64,000 nt of DNA from Candidatus Phytoplasma asteris (GCF_038505995.1 NZ_CP128414.1:558001-622000); one strand, 5' to 3'; shown: positions 1-11,211, counted from the stretch's first letter. Numbers and translations are program-made. The notes: generated from the sequence alone by a model not told the origin.

Positions 1-1057
<1,057 letters not shown>

Positions 1058-1111
1058 TTCGTTTATCTACTTTTCAAAGAGCTTTTTTAAGATTTTGCCT
1101 ATTTGTGGTTA

Positions 1112-1188
1112 TGGTGGGCCTAAATGGACTTGAACCACCGACCTCACGCTTATCAGGCGTGTGCTCTAACCAACTGAGCTATAGGCCC
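1112..1188 (-). tRNA. trnI: tRNA-Ile (anticodon GAT)
   Basis: A 77-nt tRNA read on the minus strand. It starts GGGCCTATAGCTC, has anticodon loop CTGATAAG (anticodon GAT), a T arm with GGTTCAAGTCC, and ends GGCCCACCA, so the CCA tail is encoded. It sits in the 16S-23S spacer, 54 bases before 23S. A single tRNA-Ile in this spacer is characteristic of phytoplasmas. Confidence 0.98.
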
Positions 1189-1264
1189 TTAATCTTAAAA
1201 AGATTAAAATGTTGCAAATACAATTTGCAAGCAAGTGACAATGAAAAACTTTCTTAAGTCTCTC

Positions 1265-1283
1265 AAAACTGAAGATGATAATT
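1265..1283 (-). other. 16S rRNA processing stem, 3' arm
   Basis: On the minus strand these 19 bases (AATTATCATCTTCAGTTTT) lie just downstream of the 16S 3' end and are perfectly complementary to 2903-2921 upstream of 16S. The two arms would pair in the pre-rRNA and form the long stem that RNase III cuts to free 16S. The pairing is seen directly; the processing role is inferred from other bacteria. Confidence 0.85.
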
Positions 1284-1292
1284 GTTTCCTTA

Positions 1293-2826
<1,534 letters not shown>

Positions 2827-2902
2827 TTACAAAATTGATGCATCAAAAATTGCTTTTTGGTGTCAATTTTAAGGTGTTAAAAAATAATTAAAAATATTCG
2901 TT

Positions 2903-2921
2903 AATTATCATCTTCAGTTTT
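2903..2921 (-). other. 16S rRNA processing stem, 5' arm
   Basis: On the minus strand this reads AAAACTGAAGATGATAATT, in the operon leader about 75 bases upstream of the 16S start. It is the exact complement of the arm at 1265-1283, giving a 19-bp perfect stem around the 16S precursor. Confidence 0.85.
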
Positions 2922-3087
2922 CAAAGATTAAGGTAGTTTTGGTAAAAATTTGTGAAAAAATAAATTAAGAATAAATAATCAAAATATGCAATTTAGCAAG
3001 TTACAAATAATTAAAAAATAATTAAAAGTTGTTGTTTTTGCTTTCAAAAAATGTTTTCAAAGCAAATAAAATCGCAATACCTTTTTT

Positions 3088-3116
3088 ATTATATCACATA
3101 AAAAAACAAATAGCAA
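3088..3116 (-). promoter_or_regulatory. rRNA operon promoter P2
   Basis: On the minus strand: -35 TTGCTA (3116-3111), a 17-base spacer, and -10 TATAAT (3093-3088). The spacing is ideal for the housekeeping sigma factor. Transcription would start near 3081, giving a leader of about 250 bases before 16S. Confidence 0.75.
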
Positions 3117-3277
3117 ATGTTTTGTTGCTTTTTTTTCAAAATTAAAAAAATAATTGAAATTTGGCAAAATAATTGCTAAAATAAATGGCAAATGTTTGGA
3201 TGGTTTTAAGATTGAATTCCGGCAAATTTGGTCTGTCGAAATTGCGCTTCAAAAACGCACAACATAATTACTATAAT

Positions 3278-3306
3278 ATTATAACAAACATTTTAGGATT
3301 TGGCAA
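3278..3306 (-). promoter_or_regulatory. rRNA operon promoter P1
   Basis: On the minus strand: -35 TTGCCA (3306-3301), a 17-base spacer, and a perfect -10 TATAAT (3283-3278). It lies 190 bases upstream of P2 with the same spacing and a near-identical -35 element. The 2830-3528 gap is otherwise leader and A+T-rich sequence without a gene. Confidence 0.75.
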
Positions 3307-3528
3307 GTAAAAAAATACTTTTGTTAAATTTTGTGCAAAATTATATTTTTTTGTAAATGTTTTGGGATATCGATGAAAAATTTGTTATTAAAAAAAGATC
3401 AAAAAGGAGATGGTATATTTTTAAATAAAACTTTGAGAACCACTAAAAGCGTTTTGTTCGTTTTGTTGTTGTCTAACTGTTGCGTTGCGTTTCTTTAAAC
3501 AAATAAAAAACCTTAAAAATAAAAAAAA

Positions 3529-3543
3529 ATCCATTGATGGATT
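3529..3543 (-). terminator. terminator of the 194-aa gene
   Basis: A short hairpin AATCCATcaATGGATT-like on the minus strand is followed by a T-run (TTTTTTTTTATTTTTAAGG). It lies 17 bases after the stop codon of the 194-aa gene and ahead of the rRNA promoters. Confidence 0.6.
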
Positions 3544-3559
3544 GTTGCTATTTGAAAGT

Positions 3560-4144
3560 CTATATTCGTTTTAATTGTTTTTGGAAATAGCTTTTTACTT
3601 CTTCCATATTGAGTTGTTTAGGTTTGAGGTTCCCTTTTTCGTTGGCTTGCATAAAGGTTTGTTTGTACCACAATAATAACTTTTGATAGATACAAAAATC
3701 TAGATAATAATTAGTGGATGGAGTTGGTACAAAGTTGGGGTGGGGGTTGGTTTGGGATTTGGGTTCTTGTTGTTGTTGTTCTAAACATTTTAATGCCACC
3801 AAAAACCAAGATAAAGAAGTGTTGTAAGGCATAAATCCTTTTATTTCCCATTGAATACAACACTCCAATATCAAGATAAAATCAGTGTTAATAAGGGAAT
3901 ATTTGTGTTTATTGGCATAAAACAAATGAAAACTATTAATATAATGCTTTCTTTGTTGCATCTCTAATACCCATAAATCAAATGATAAATAAAAATAATT
4001 TCTTTTCATATCTAAAAACGGTTGCATAGCTTTATTATTTTTGCAAGTATTTAAACAATGATCATACATACCAAATTCTTTTCTTAAAGCACATAAAGCA
4101 AGATCAGAGGCATAAGGATAAAGTTCATAAGGTATAATTCTCAA
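3560..4144 (-). CDS. conserved hypothetical protein, possibly TIGR02328/endonuclease V-like
   Basis: A 194-aa soluble protein without a signal peptide or membrane segment. The N-terminus (MRIIPYELYPYASDLALCAL) resembles my memory of the TIGR02328/Pyr_excise-type family, whose members start MRLW...LIPYLPR and are sometimes labelled pyrimidine-dimer glycosylases. A family-wide check was not possible, so the link is tentative. Residues near 125-140 hold a glutamine run and a low-complexity proline/asparagine stretch. The start is preceded by AAGGAGATATTAAA. It stands alone between the rRNA promoters and the amino-acid transporter genes and has its own terminator. No function is claimed. Confidence 0.6.
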   Translation of the reverse strand: MRIIPYELYPYASDLALCALRKEFGMYDHCLNTCKNNKAMQPFLDMKRNYFYLSFDLWVLEMQQRKHYINSFHLFYANKHKYSLINTDFILILECCIQWEIKGFMPYNTSLSWFLVALKCLEQQQQEPKSQTNPHPNFVPTPSTNYYLDFCIYQKLLLWYKQTFMQANEKGNLKPKQLNMEEVKSYFQKQLKRI

Positions 4145-4299
4145 TTTTAATATCTCCTTATTTTTAAATACTTTCTTAATAGTAAAAGTTAATTGTTTTG
4201 TTGGTTGTGTGGTTTGGTTGTTTGGTGGTTTTTTGATTTTAATTTATAAAAGAAGTAAAATAAATATTTATTAAAATGTTAAAAAATGCTTTTTTCTTA

Positions 4300-6072
4300 T
4301 TATATCATTTTCTTTTTAGTTTTTTTATCTAAATAATTTGTCATTCTTACTAAAAATAAATAAATGATACTTACAATAAAATAAGGAGTAATTTGATCAT
4401 AATCAAATACTTTATTTCTATCTGCTTGCCAAATAAAGCCCATAAATCCAACAACAGAAAATAATGCAGTATCTTTAATATTTAGAATAAATTGTTGCCA
4501 AATAAAAGGTTTAGTTCTTTGTAATCCTTGTTCAAATAAAATATATTTAAAGACTTGTTTTTGATTCATTCCTAATGAATAAGCAGCCTCAATTTGTCCT
4601 TTATCCAACATTTTAATATTATGCATGAATAAATTAGTTAAATTAGCAATAGTATTTAGAGAAATAACTAATAAAGTAGTAATAAAAGGAGTAGCTAAAA
4701 AAGGATAAGGAGGATTTTTTAAATAACCAAATAAGGATAATAAATTCCAACATAACAATGCTTGAACCATAATAGGAACAGCATTTAGAAAAATAAATAA
4801 CTCATCAATTAATTTAGATAGCCCTTTATAAAGATAAAAAGCTAATAAAGAATTATTTTTTTTATTTTGTTTTTCTGCATAAATCTTAATTTTAACAAAA
4901 AGCAAAGTAATTAAAAATCCTACAATAACACTATCAATAGCCACCATAAAAGAAAAAACAAACGGTTTTTTATAAGTTGGTAATGTTTTCCAAACTTTTT
5001 GCCAAAAAGTAATTTCAGTTTTTTTATCACCATTAGAATTATTTGATTGTTTTATTTGTATATAATCTTGGGTAGCTGGTTTTAAAAAATTCTCATTATA
5101 ATATTTTGTTTGTTCTGACTGATCAGAACTTTCATAAACAGCTTTAACAGCTTGTTGGAATTTTTCTTCTGATACTTTAGGATTGTGTTGTGCTTGTCTA
5201 ATGAAAAAACCAAAAGGCTCAAAGGCAGGTTCTGCAAATTCATTATCTACAAATTCTAAAGTGGTAAGTTCGCCTGTTGTATCACTATTAGCAATACCTT
5301 GAGCAACTGGAGTATCAGTAATAAAACCATCTACTATGCCATCTTTAACTGCATTAACACAAACAGCAGAATCTGGATTAGTTAGTACTTTGGGGTCTGC
5401 TTCAGTACCTTCATATTTAAAATTATTTTTATGGTTTATTAGATGGTCTTTTTCTATTTGTATATGAAAAACAGCCCCTTCCATAAGCATTAATTTTATT
5501 TTTTCATTGTCTTGTAATTCAACATTATTGTTTTTTAAAGTTATCAATTCTTGATTGGGTAATTTAAATTTTTGAAAAAATTCTTTTTTATTCTTTTTAA
5601 TTAAAATACTTGCTGTTGCTTTTAAATAATCAATTCCTTTAACAACTTCATTACGTCTAGGAGTATTATTCATAGAACCAATTATAAAATCTACTTGTCC
5701 ACTTGTTAGAGCATTTAGTACTCCTGTAAAACTACTATAAACTTTAATATCTAATTTATAACCTAGTTTATCTGCTAAAGCTTTACAAAATAAAACATCA
5801 GAACCGTTAACATATTGTCCATCTACAGTTTTTAAACTACCTCCAACACCTTCCTTACCATCAAAAGCTAAAGGAGGCATAATATTAATAGTTCCTAAAA
5901 CTAAAGTATCTGTTTTGTCACTTGTATTATCATTAGTTACTTTTTTTTCAAAGACCCCAAAAACATAAAGATGCATTAAAGTTAATAATACTACACTCCA
6001 AAAAAGTAAGTTAAATTTAAAAATATGTTTCTTATTTTGATAAAAATAGCTCATAATTTTGGTGTTTTTCAT
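4300..6072 (-). CDS. fused amino-acid-binding protein/ABC permease
   Basis: A 590-aa fusion. Residues about 18-40 form a membrane anchor. Residues about 55-345 form an extracellular type-3 solute-binding domain (TLVLGTINIMPPLAF at the start, then VDFIIGSMNNTPRR). Residues about 365-585 form a polar-amino-acid ABC permease with several membrane helices and the EAA loop IEAAYSLGMNQKQVFKY that contacts the ATPase. With no outer membrane, fusing the receptor to the permease keeps it at the cell. The substrate is not evident. It is tandem with a paralogue at 6527-8257, separated by 454 bases. No ATPase gene lies next to it, so one must be supplied from elsewhere. A ribosome site (AAGAGGTATG) lies about 12 bases before the start. 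Confidence 0.9.
   Translation of the reverse strand: MKNTKIMSYFYQNKKHIFKFNLLFWSVVLLTLMHLYVFGVFEKKVTNDNTSDKTDTLVLGTINIMPPLAFDGKEGVGGSLKTVDGQYVNGSDVLFCKALADKLGYKLDIKVYSSFTGVLNALTSGQVDFIIGSMNNTPRRNEVVKGIDYLKATASILIKKNKKEFFQKFKLPNQELITLKNNNVELQDNEKIKLMLMEGAVFHIQIEKDHLINHKNNFKYEGTEADPKVLTNPDSAVCVNAVKDGIVDGFITDTPVAQGIANSDTTGELTTLEFVDNEFAEPAFEPFGFFIRQAQHNPKVSEEKFQQAVKAVYESSDQSEQTKYYNENFLKPATQDYIQIKQSNNSNGDKKTEITFWQKVWKTLPTYKKPFVFSFMVAIDSVIVGFLITLLFVKIKIYAEKQNKKNNSLLAFYLYKGLSKLIDELFIFLNAVPIMVQALLCWNLLSLFGYLKNPPYPFLATPFITTLLVISLNTIANLTNLFMHNIKMLDKGQIEAAYSLGMNQKQVFKYILFEQGLQRTKPFIWQQFILNIKDTALFSVVGFMGFIWQADRNKVFDYDQITPYFIVSIIYLFLVRMTNYLDKKTKKKMI
4519..4604 (-). repeat. 86-bp identical segment shared by the two transporter paralogues (copy A)
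   Basis: Bases 4519-4604 and 6743-6828 are identical, while the flanks diverge at once. The segment encodes the permease EAA loop and the helix around it. Confidence 0.85.
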
Positions 6073-6526
6073 ATAAATATCACATACCTCTTTTTTCTTT
6101 TTTGTTCTTTTAGTTGTTAATAAATAGCAAATAGTACAAGAAATATTGAATTATTACAAATAATATTGTAAAATTGTATCATATAAAATGATTATATATC
6201 ATTAAATATTGGAGTGATAATAATTTTTGATGAGTATTGAGTTATATTTTATTTTATTTAATTATATTTATTTAATTATTAAAAGTTTTATTAAGCTTAT
6301 TAAAATATTTATATTTAATGATTTTATTTATTATATATTATTTAATTATATTTATTGATGTTTATTATTATATTAAAGTTATTTAGTTATTTTATTTATT
6401 ATAACATTTTATTTATATTATTAATAATTGTTGTATTTTATCTTTATTTATTATAATTTATTAATTTAATGTTATTTATGTTATTTTTTAATTATATTTT
6501 ATATCTATTATATTTAATTATAATAT
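6073..6526. other. A+T-rich intergenic region
   Basis: A 454-base gap between the two transporter paralogues. It is almost entirely A and T, built from repeated TTATTTATTATA-like words. I see no gene, tRNA, hairpin terminator or clear promoter in it. It could be a decayed gene or a spacer; the sequence does not decide. Confidence 0.6.
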
Positions 6527-8257
6527 TTATTTTATCTTATTAGTCTTTTTACTGATGAATTGAATACTTTTAACTAAGATTAAATAAACAACACTAACAA
6601 TAAAATAAGGAGTTAGAGTATCATAATCAATTGAAGCATTATCTTTGGCTTGTTTAATTAAACTTACAAAAGTAATTAAGGAAAATAATGCAGTATCTTT
6701 AATATTAAAGATAAATTGTTGCCAAATAAAGGGTTTAGTTAATTGTAATCCTTGTTCAAATAAAATATATTTAAAGACTTGTTTTTGATTCATTCCTAAT
6801 GAATAAGCAGCCTCAATTTGTCCTTTATCTAATGTTTCGATATTATGCATCATCAAAGTAGTAATACTTGCAATAGTATTAAGAGAAATAACAATTAAAG
6901 TAGTAATAAAGGGAGTATAATTATTATTTTTAAAGATATCAAAATTAGAAAGAGCAAAATAAAATAATAAAGCTTGTACTGCAATAGGAATAGCATTAAG
7001 TACTGAAATTAATTCATCAATTAAACGCGAACAACTTTTATAAAAATAAAAAGTAATAGTATCATTATTTTTCTTAGTAGATTGTTTAGCAAAAATTTTA
7101 ACTTTTACACAAAGAAGAGTAATTCCAAAACCTAAAATCAAACTGTCTAAAGCAACTATAAAAGAACTAATAAAAGGTCTAATATAAGAAGGTAGAGTTA
7201 TTATAATTTTACTCCAAAAAGTTTGTCCTTTTAATTCTTGTTGGATTTCTTTGTATTCTATTATAGCTGGTGATAGATAATTTGTTCTATAATTATTACT
7301 TTGTTCGTCTAATTTATCACTTTTTAAAACTGCTTTAACTTTTTCTTCAAATTCTTCTTTCGATACTTTAGGATTTGGATCACCTTTTTTAATGAAAAAA
7401 CCAAAAGGAGGAAAATGAGGACGTTCTTGAGATTCTGTAAATTCATTATCTACAAATTCCATTGCTACTAATTGATCTGAATCATTTTCTGCAATTCCTT
7501 TAGCAATAGGAGTATCAGTAATAAAACCAGTTGAAATACCTTTTTTAACATTTAAAACACATACATCAGAGGATTCTGTATTATCTACTTTAGGTTTATC
7601 GCCATCTAATTTATATTTAAAATATTTTTTATAATCATTTATAAAATAATCATTTTCTATAGTATAGACAAAAATTCCTCCTTGTTGTACTATTAAGTTT
7701 ATTTTATTATTTTCTGCTAGTGAAATATCTTTATTTTTAAAAGATATCTTTCCTTTGTCTTTTCCCTCTTCTTGAATTTGAAATTGTTTAAAGAGTTTTT
7801 CATTATTCTTTTTAATTAAAATACTTGCTGTTGCTTTTAAATAATTAATTACATCAAAATTTTTTTGACGTTTTTCAGTATTATTCATAGAACCAATTAT
7901 AAAATCTACTTGTTTTTTATTTAGAGCTGTTGTTAACCCTTCAACTCCATCATAGACTTTAATATCTAATTTATAACCTAGTTCTTTTGCTAATTCTTTA
8001 CAAAATGCCATATCAGAACCAATAGTACCATCTTTTCCTTGAAAAGATAAAGGAGGCATATTCATAGTTCCTACAGTAAGTGTTTCTTTGTAATTATCTT
8101 CTTTTGTTTCTTTATTTTTAGTGTTATTAAAATCTATTAATCCAAAAATATAAAGATGCATTAATACCCACGACCAAAAGCAAATATGAATTAAATTAAA
8201 TCTTAGAATGTGTTTTTTATTTTTTCGTATATATCCAATAATATTGCTATCTTGCAT
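6527..8257 (-). CDS. fused amino-acid-binding protein/ABC permease, paralogue
   Basis: A 576-aa protein with the same plan as its neighbour: N-terminal anchor (about residues 18-42), type-3 solute-binding domain (about 60-335, with TVGTMNMPPLSF and VDFIIGSMNNT), and a C-terminal permease with the same EAA loop. The binding domains of the pair have drifted apart while the EAA region is identical over 86 bases of DNA. This suggests either gene conversion or strong selection for one shared ATPase. The binding pocket differs, so the substrate may differ too. Start codon ATG is weakly supported: the nearest purine-rich site (AAAGGA) is about 20 bases upstream. The 8258-8453 gap shows no riboswitch or gene. 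Confidence 0.9.
   Translation of the reverse strand: MQDSNIIGYIRKNKKHILRFNLIHICFWSWVLMHLYIFGLIDFNNTKNKETKEDNYKETLTVGTMNMPPLSFQGKDGTIGSDMAFCKELAKELGYKLDIKVYDGVEGLTTALNKKQVDFIIGSMNNTEKRQKNFDVINYLKATASILIKKNNEKLFKQFQIQEEGKDKGKISFKNKDISLAENNKINLIVQQGGIFVYTIENDYFINDYKKYFKYKLDGDKPKVDNTESSDVCVLNVKKGISTGFITDTPIAKGIAENDSDQLVAMEFVDNEFTESQERPHFPPFGFFIKKGDPNPKVSKEEFEEKVKAVLKSDKLDEQSNNYRTNYLSPAIIEYKEIQQELKGQTFWSKIIITLPSYIRPFISSFIVALDSLILGFGITLLCVKVKIFAKQSTKKNNDTITFYFYKSCSRLIDELISVLNAIPIAVQALLFYFALSNFDIFKNNNYTPFITTLIVISLNTIASITTLMMHNIETLDKGQIEAAYSLGMNQKQVFKYILFEQGLQLTKPFIWQQFIFNIKDTALFSLITFVSLIKQAKDNASIDYDTLTPYFIVSVVYLILVKSIQFISKKTNKIK
6743..6828 (-). repeat. 86-bp identical segment shared by the two transporter paralogues (copy B)
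   Basis: This is the direct-repeat partner of 4519-4604, in the same orientation, 2.2 kb away. Confidence 0.85.
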
Positions 8258-8453
8258 AAACGAGATACCATAAATCCTTTACTTTTATTTTTTTATATAA
8301 CAAATTTAATTTACCATTAACTATAATATAACATAAAAAAGATGCTTAAATAAACTTATTTAATAAATAAATTTTTTGCCTTTAAAATACCTTGCAAAAC
8401 TGTTAAATTAATTTATTTAAATATTTTTTTATTCACCAAACTTATAAAAATAG

Positions 8454-8475
8454 AAAACTACCAAATGGTAGCTTT
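8454..8475 (-). terminator. terminator of the interrupted surface gene
   Basis: The minus-strand hairpin AAGCTACCatttGGTAGTTTT is followed by a T-rich tail. It lies about 25 bases after the stop codon of the C-terminal surface-gene fragment. Confidence 0.6.
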
Positions 8476-8497
8476 CTATTATAAAGATATTAAATTA

Positions 8498-8849
8498 TTA
8501 TTTATTTTGTTTTTTAACGTAAAGAACTGTTCCTACAGTTGAGAAAAGAACAAGTAATACTAAACAAACATATACTAAAACTTCTTTTGTATTAGTGCCT
8601 TTAGTTTCTTTTTCTTCAGTTGTGGTTTGTGTAGGTTTAGGAGTTTCTTTTTGTGTAGAGTTTTGAGTAGTTTGAGCTTGAGCTTCAGTTTCAGCATCAA
8701 CTGTTTCTTTAGCAGTTTGAACTGTTTTTTCAAGATTTTCAGTAAGTTTTTCTTTGTTTAAAGTTTCGGTTAATTCAGTTTCAACTTGAGTTTTTTCAGC
8801 TGGAGTTAATTCTAATTTATCAACTTCAGCTTTAAGTAAATCTTCAACT
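8498..8849 (-). pseudogene. surface protein, C-terminal fragment cut off by the tra5 element
   Basis: An open frame of about 117 codons runs from the end of the element to a TAA at 8498. It encodes VEDLLKAEVDKLELTPAEK, a Thr/Gln/Glu-rich stalk, then one membrane helix (VLVYVCLVLLVLFSTVGTVL) and a short basic tail (KKQNK). This is a typical C-terminal anchor for a phytoplasma surface protein. It lacks its own start codon. It joins in frame to the N-terminal part at 11212-12807 if the element and one copy of the ACT duplication are removed. The joined gene would encode about 648 residues after one base is also removed from a T/A run near 12010. Confidence 0.9.
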
Positions 8850-8852
8850 ACT
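8850..8852. repeat. target-site duplication ACT, left
   Basis: ACT directly before the element start matches ACT directly after its end at 11212-11214. A 3-bp duplication is usual for IS150-group elements. Confidence 0.85.
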
Positions 8853-8966
8853 TGAGGTGTTCCAAAAGTTTAGACACTTTTTGCTTTTTAAAAACTCTTT
8901 AAGGCTAACTATTAAGTTAGTCTTTTTTTATTTTCAAAGATTAAAAAAATAATTTCATATCTTTTC
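8853..8966 (+). repeat. left terminal inverted repeat of tra5 element copy 1
   Basis: An imperfect inverted repeat of the right end. It shares TTTAGACA near the tip, a TCTTTAAG block, and the perfect 16-mer AATTTCATATCTTTTC. Confidence 0.75.
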
Positions 8967-8992
8967 TAAAGATGTTTTTAGAAAGGAATTAA

Positions 8993-9407
8993 ATGTTAAG
9001 AGAAAAATTATTTAAAGATTTTTTAAAAAATAAAAAGAATTTAGAAATTCGAGATCAATTAATCGAACTTCATTTACCTTTAGTAAAAAAACTAGTTTAT
9101 CAATTTAAATATTACCCTAAATTTTTAACTAAAGAGGATTTATACCAAGAAGGGGTTTTAGGATTAATAAAATCATTAGCTAATTACGAAGATTTAGGTT
9201 ATGATTTTATCGCCTACGCAAATCCTCACCAACCCCATAACACCCCCAAAAAGCCAAAATAATACCTTTAAAACGCATTTCCCTATCTTCCAAATTAATT
9301 ATCTTAACGAACAAAAAGACTATATTAAAGAATTGATTAGCAAAATAAACATAGACAAGTTAGATACTTTAAAATTATATAAATTAGATGACAAAAAAAG
9401 TAGATAA
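8993..9407 (+). pseudogene. truncated RNA polymerase sigma factor (PMU rpoF/fliA-like), copy 1
   Basis: The first frame (8993-9262) encodes about 75 residues of sigma-70 region 2, with the core helix motif DLYQEGVLGLIKSLANYEDLGYDFIAYA-like in its second half. The frame is then lost in a low-complexity stretch (NPHQPHNTPKKPK). A second overlapping frame (9201-9407) contains what may be remaining sigma sequence. Regions 3 and 4, needed for -35 recognition, are not recognisable. PMUs of aster yellows strains carry such a sigma gene (rpoF/sigF), so this is probably a deletion remnant of that gene. The ribosome site (AGAAAGGAATTAAATG) is good, so the short product may be made. Copy 2 has the same break. 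Confidence 0.8.
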
Positions 9408-9558
9408 TTATAACAACCCTATAAAAACAAACTATAACAAAGAAGCAAACATTATTTATTATCAATTAGAAGATTTAAAACACATCAAAGCATTTTTAAT
9501 CAAAAGAAAAGTAGGTTATTGGGTTAAAAAACACATCCTAATTATAAAAGTAATTTAA
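9388..9558 (+). CDS. small hypothetical protein of the tra5 element, copy 1
   Basis: A 56-codon open frame starting MTKKVDNYNN and ending KKHILIIKVI. It overlaps the end of the second sigma-remnant frame. It is preserved without a stop in both copies of the element (22903-23073), which mildly supports a real product, but no family is recognised. It could instead be the tail of the decayed sigma gene in another frame. The stretch 9559-9910 behind it holds no gene, only the region leading to tra5 with a small hairpin (AGCGCTtcAGCGCG) near 9750. Confidence 0.35.
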   Translation: MTKKVDNYNNPIKTNYNKEANIIYYQLEDLKHIKAFLIKRKVGYWVKKHILIIKVI

Positions 9559-9910
9559 CAAAATAAAAAACATAAAATAAATAAACTTATTTTAACTCAT
9601 CGTTTTACTATCATTTGATTTATTAATTTTAATTATCGTTGTATCTTTCATCTATCATTATTATTTTTCGATATATAAATAACTCTCTATTTTCCCTTTC
9701 CATTATTAAAGAGAGATGTTTTAAAAATTAACCAAACAACATCCCTAACGCGCTGAAGCGCTAACAAAAATTATAAGCAAACAAAAACAAAAGAAGAAGA
9801 AAAATAAAAATCCCCCAGTTGCGCGAGACCCCCTTTTTTAAATAAATATAATCATTTAAAGTTATAATGATTATGTATATGATATAAAAAAGGGAAACGA
9901 TATTTAAATC

Positions 9911-10876
9911 ATGAAAAAAATAGAAAAAATAATAGAAAAAGAAATCCACAAAAATAAATTATTACAAGCTCTAATGAAAAAAAATCAAAAAACTGATAAA
10001 AAAACAGTTTTTGAATTAGTTAAACAATTTAATCAAAAACTAAATTTAACAACCATTTTAAAAACTATCCGAACAAAAAGAAGCACTTATTATTATTGGT
10101 TGAAAGCAGAAAACAAAATCAAAGCCAAAAAAGAAAAATATTTATTACAACAAAATCGCATTAAAGCTTTGTGTTTACACCAACAATATTTTTACGGTCA
10201 TCGTAAAATCACTGATTTATATCAAAAAACCTTTAACGAGTTCATCACCAAGAAAAAAGTTTACACCATTATGAAAAAAAACGACATTAACTGTCGTTTA
10301 AGAATTAAAAAAAATAAATATAATTATAAAAATAATTTAAAAACTAAATTAAAAGTAGTAGATAATTTAATTAATCAAGATTTTATATCAATAGCCCCTT
10401 TACAAAAACTCTTTACAGATATCACTTATTTCAAAACTCCACAAGGATTTTTATATTTTTCTTGTATTATTGATTCTTTCAACAACCAAATTATCGCTTC
10501 CCACACTTCCAAACATCAAAATAAAGAATTAGTTTTAAACACCATCCAAAAATTACCTCTATTAAAAGAACCTTGTATTATTCACTCAGATCAAGGAACA
10601 GTTTATCAATCACAAAAAGTCCAACAAACTTTAACGAAAAAAGGTTTTTTAATCAGTATGTCAAGAAAAGCAACTCCACGCGATAACGCTGTAATTGAAA
10701 ACTTTTTCGGCCAAATGAAAACTATCTTACAACATCAACATCCTTTTTTATTTCAAAAATCAACCAAAAAATTAAAAAAAATAATCAATCATTTTCCGAA
10801 ATTTTGGAACAATCAATGGATTTTAGCTAAATTAAATTATTCATCTCCTTCTCAATATTCCCAAAATCTTATATAA
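9911..10876 (+). CDS. tra5: tra5 transposase, IS150-type, intact
   Basis: A 321-aa DDE transposase. Residues 1-100 hold the helical and HTH_21-like DNA-binding part (KALCLHQQYFYGHRKITDLY). Residues about 155-300 form the integrase core, with the three acidic residues in LFTDITYF, CIIHSDQG and AVIENFFG. It cuts and joins the element ends. IS150-type elements normally also encode a small OrfA read through by frameshifting; none is seen, and a 350-base gap lies upstream instead. The A-rich ends and many Lys codons suit the host. This copy has no frameshift and could move both itself and copy 2, whose transposase is broken. Confidence 0.93.
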   Translation: MKKIEKIIEKEIHKNKLLQALMKKNQKTDKKTVFELVKQFNQKLNLTTILKTIRTKRSTYYYWLKAENKIKAKKEKYLLQQNRIKALCLHQQYFYGHRKITDLYQKTFNEFITKKKVYTIMKKNDINCRLRIKKNKYNYKNNLKTKLKVVDNLINQDFISIAPLQKLFTDITYFKTPQGFLYFSCIIDSFNNQIIASHTSKHQNKELVLNTIQKLPLLKEPCIIHSDQGTVYQSQKVQQTLTKKGFLISMSRKATPRDNAVIENFFGQMKTILQHQHPFLFQKSTKKLKKIINHFPKFWNNQWILAKLNYSSPSQYSQNLI

Positions 10877-11102
10877 ATTTATTTTTTAATTTATTTTAAT
10901 GTTTTAGCCTTGAAAAAGAGGTTCTCTTTTTGCACATTTTTTTGACCAAAATAACATAATTACGTAAAAAAATAATTATATTTTTATTTTCTTAACGGAA
11001 TTTTAACTTTTTTTACCTAACTATATAGTGTAAAGATAAAATATTAAAAAAATATCTTTTGAAACTAAAGAATTATCAAAAAAATTTTAGACACTTTTTT
11101 GA

Positions 11103-11211
11103 ATGAAAACAATATTTCTTTAGTTTGAAAAGATATGAAATTATCTATTAATTTTTAGTCTTAAAGAATAATTTTAGAGACAAAAGTTGTCTAAAAAAAT
11201 GCAACAGCGCA
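11103..11211 (-). repeat. right terminal inverted repeat of tra5 element copy 1
   Basis: This is the complementary end. A second tip-like motif (TTTTAGACACTTTTTTG) occurs just inside it at about 11085-11102, resembling the left tip and hinting at a nested or duplicated end. Confidence 0.75.

Larger units (their letters stand above)
8853..11211 (+). mobile_element. tra5 element copy 1 (IS3 family, IS150 group), 2359 bp
   Basis: The element starts TGAGGTGTTCCAAAAG and ends ATGCAACAGCGCA, giving the TG...CA ends of IS3-family elements. The ends are imperfect inverted repeats extending over about 110 bases. They include a perfect inner 16-bp pair (AATTTCATATCTTTTC at 8951-8966 and its complement at 11127-11142). 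Inside are a truncated sigma-factor gene, a 56-codon open frame and an intact tra5 transposase. This gene set matches what is known of potential mobile units (PMUs) in aster yellows phytoplasmas, reduced to both ends. It has inserted into a surface-protein gene with a 3-bp ACT duplication. A hairpin at about 8908-8930 (GGCTAAC...GTTAGTC plus T-run) may stop transcription entering from the left. A near-identical copy lies at 22368-24729 in the same orientation. Confidence 0.93.

Noticed and set aside
6073-6526. A+T-rich region as a replication origin
   Set aside because: No DnaA-box cluster is seen and dnaA/dnaN are not nearby; A+T richness alone is normal here.
9761-9949. Minus-strand 62-codon Phe/Tyr-rich frame overlapping the tra5 start
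   Set aside because: It has no ribosome site and is the low-complexity complement of the A-rich tra5 start.
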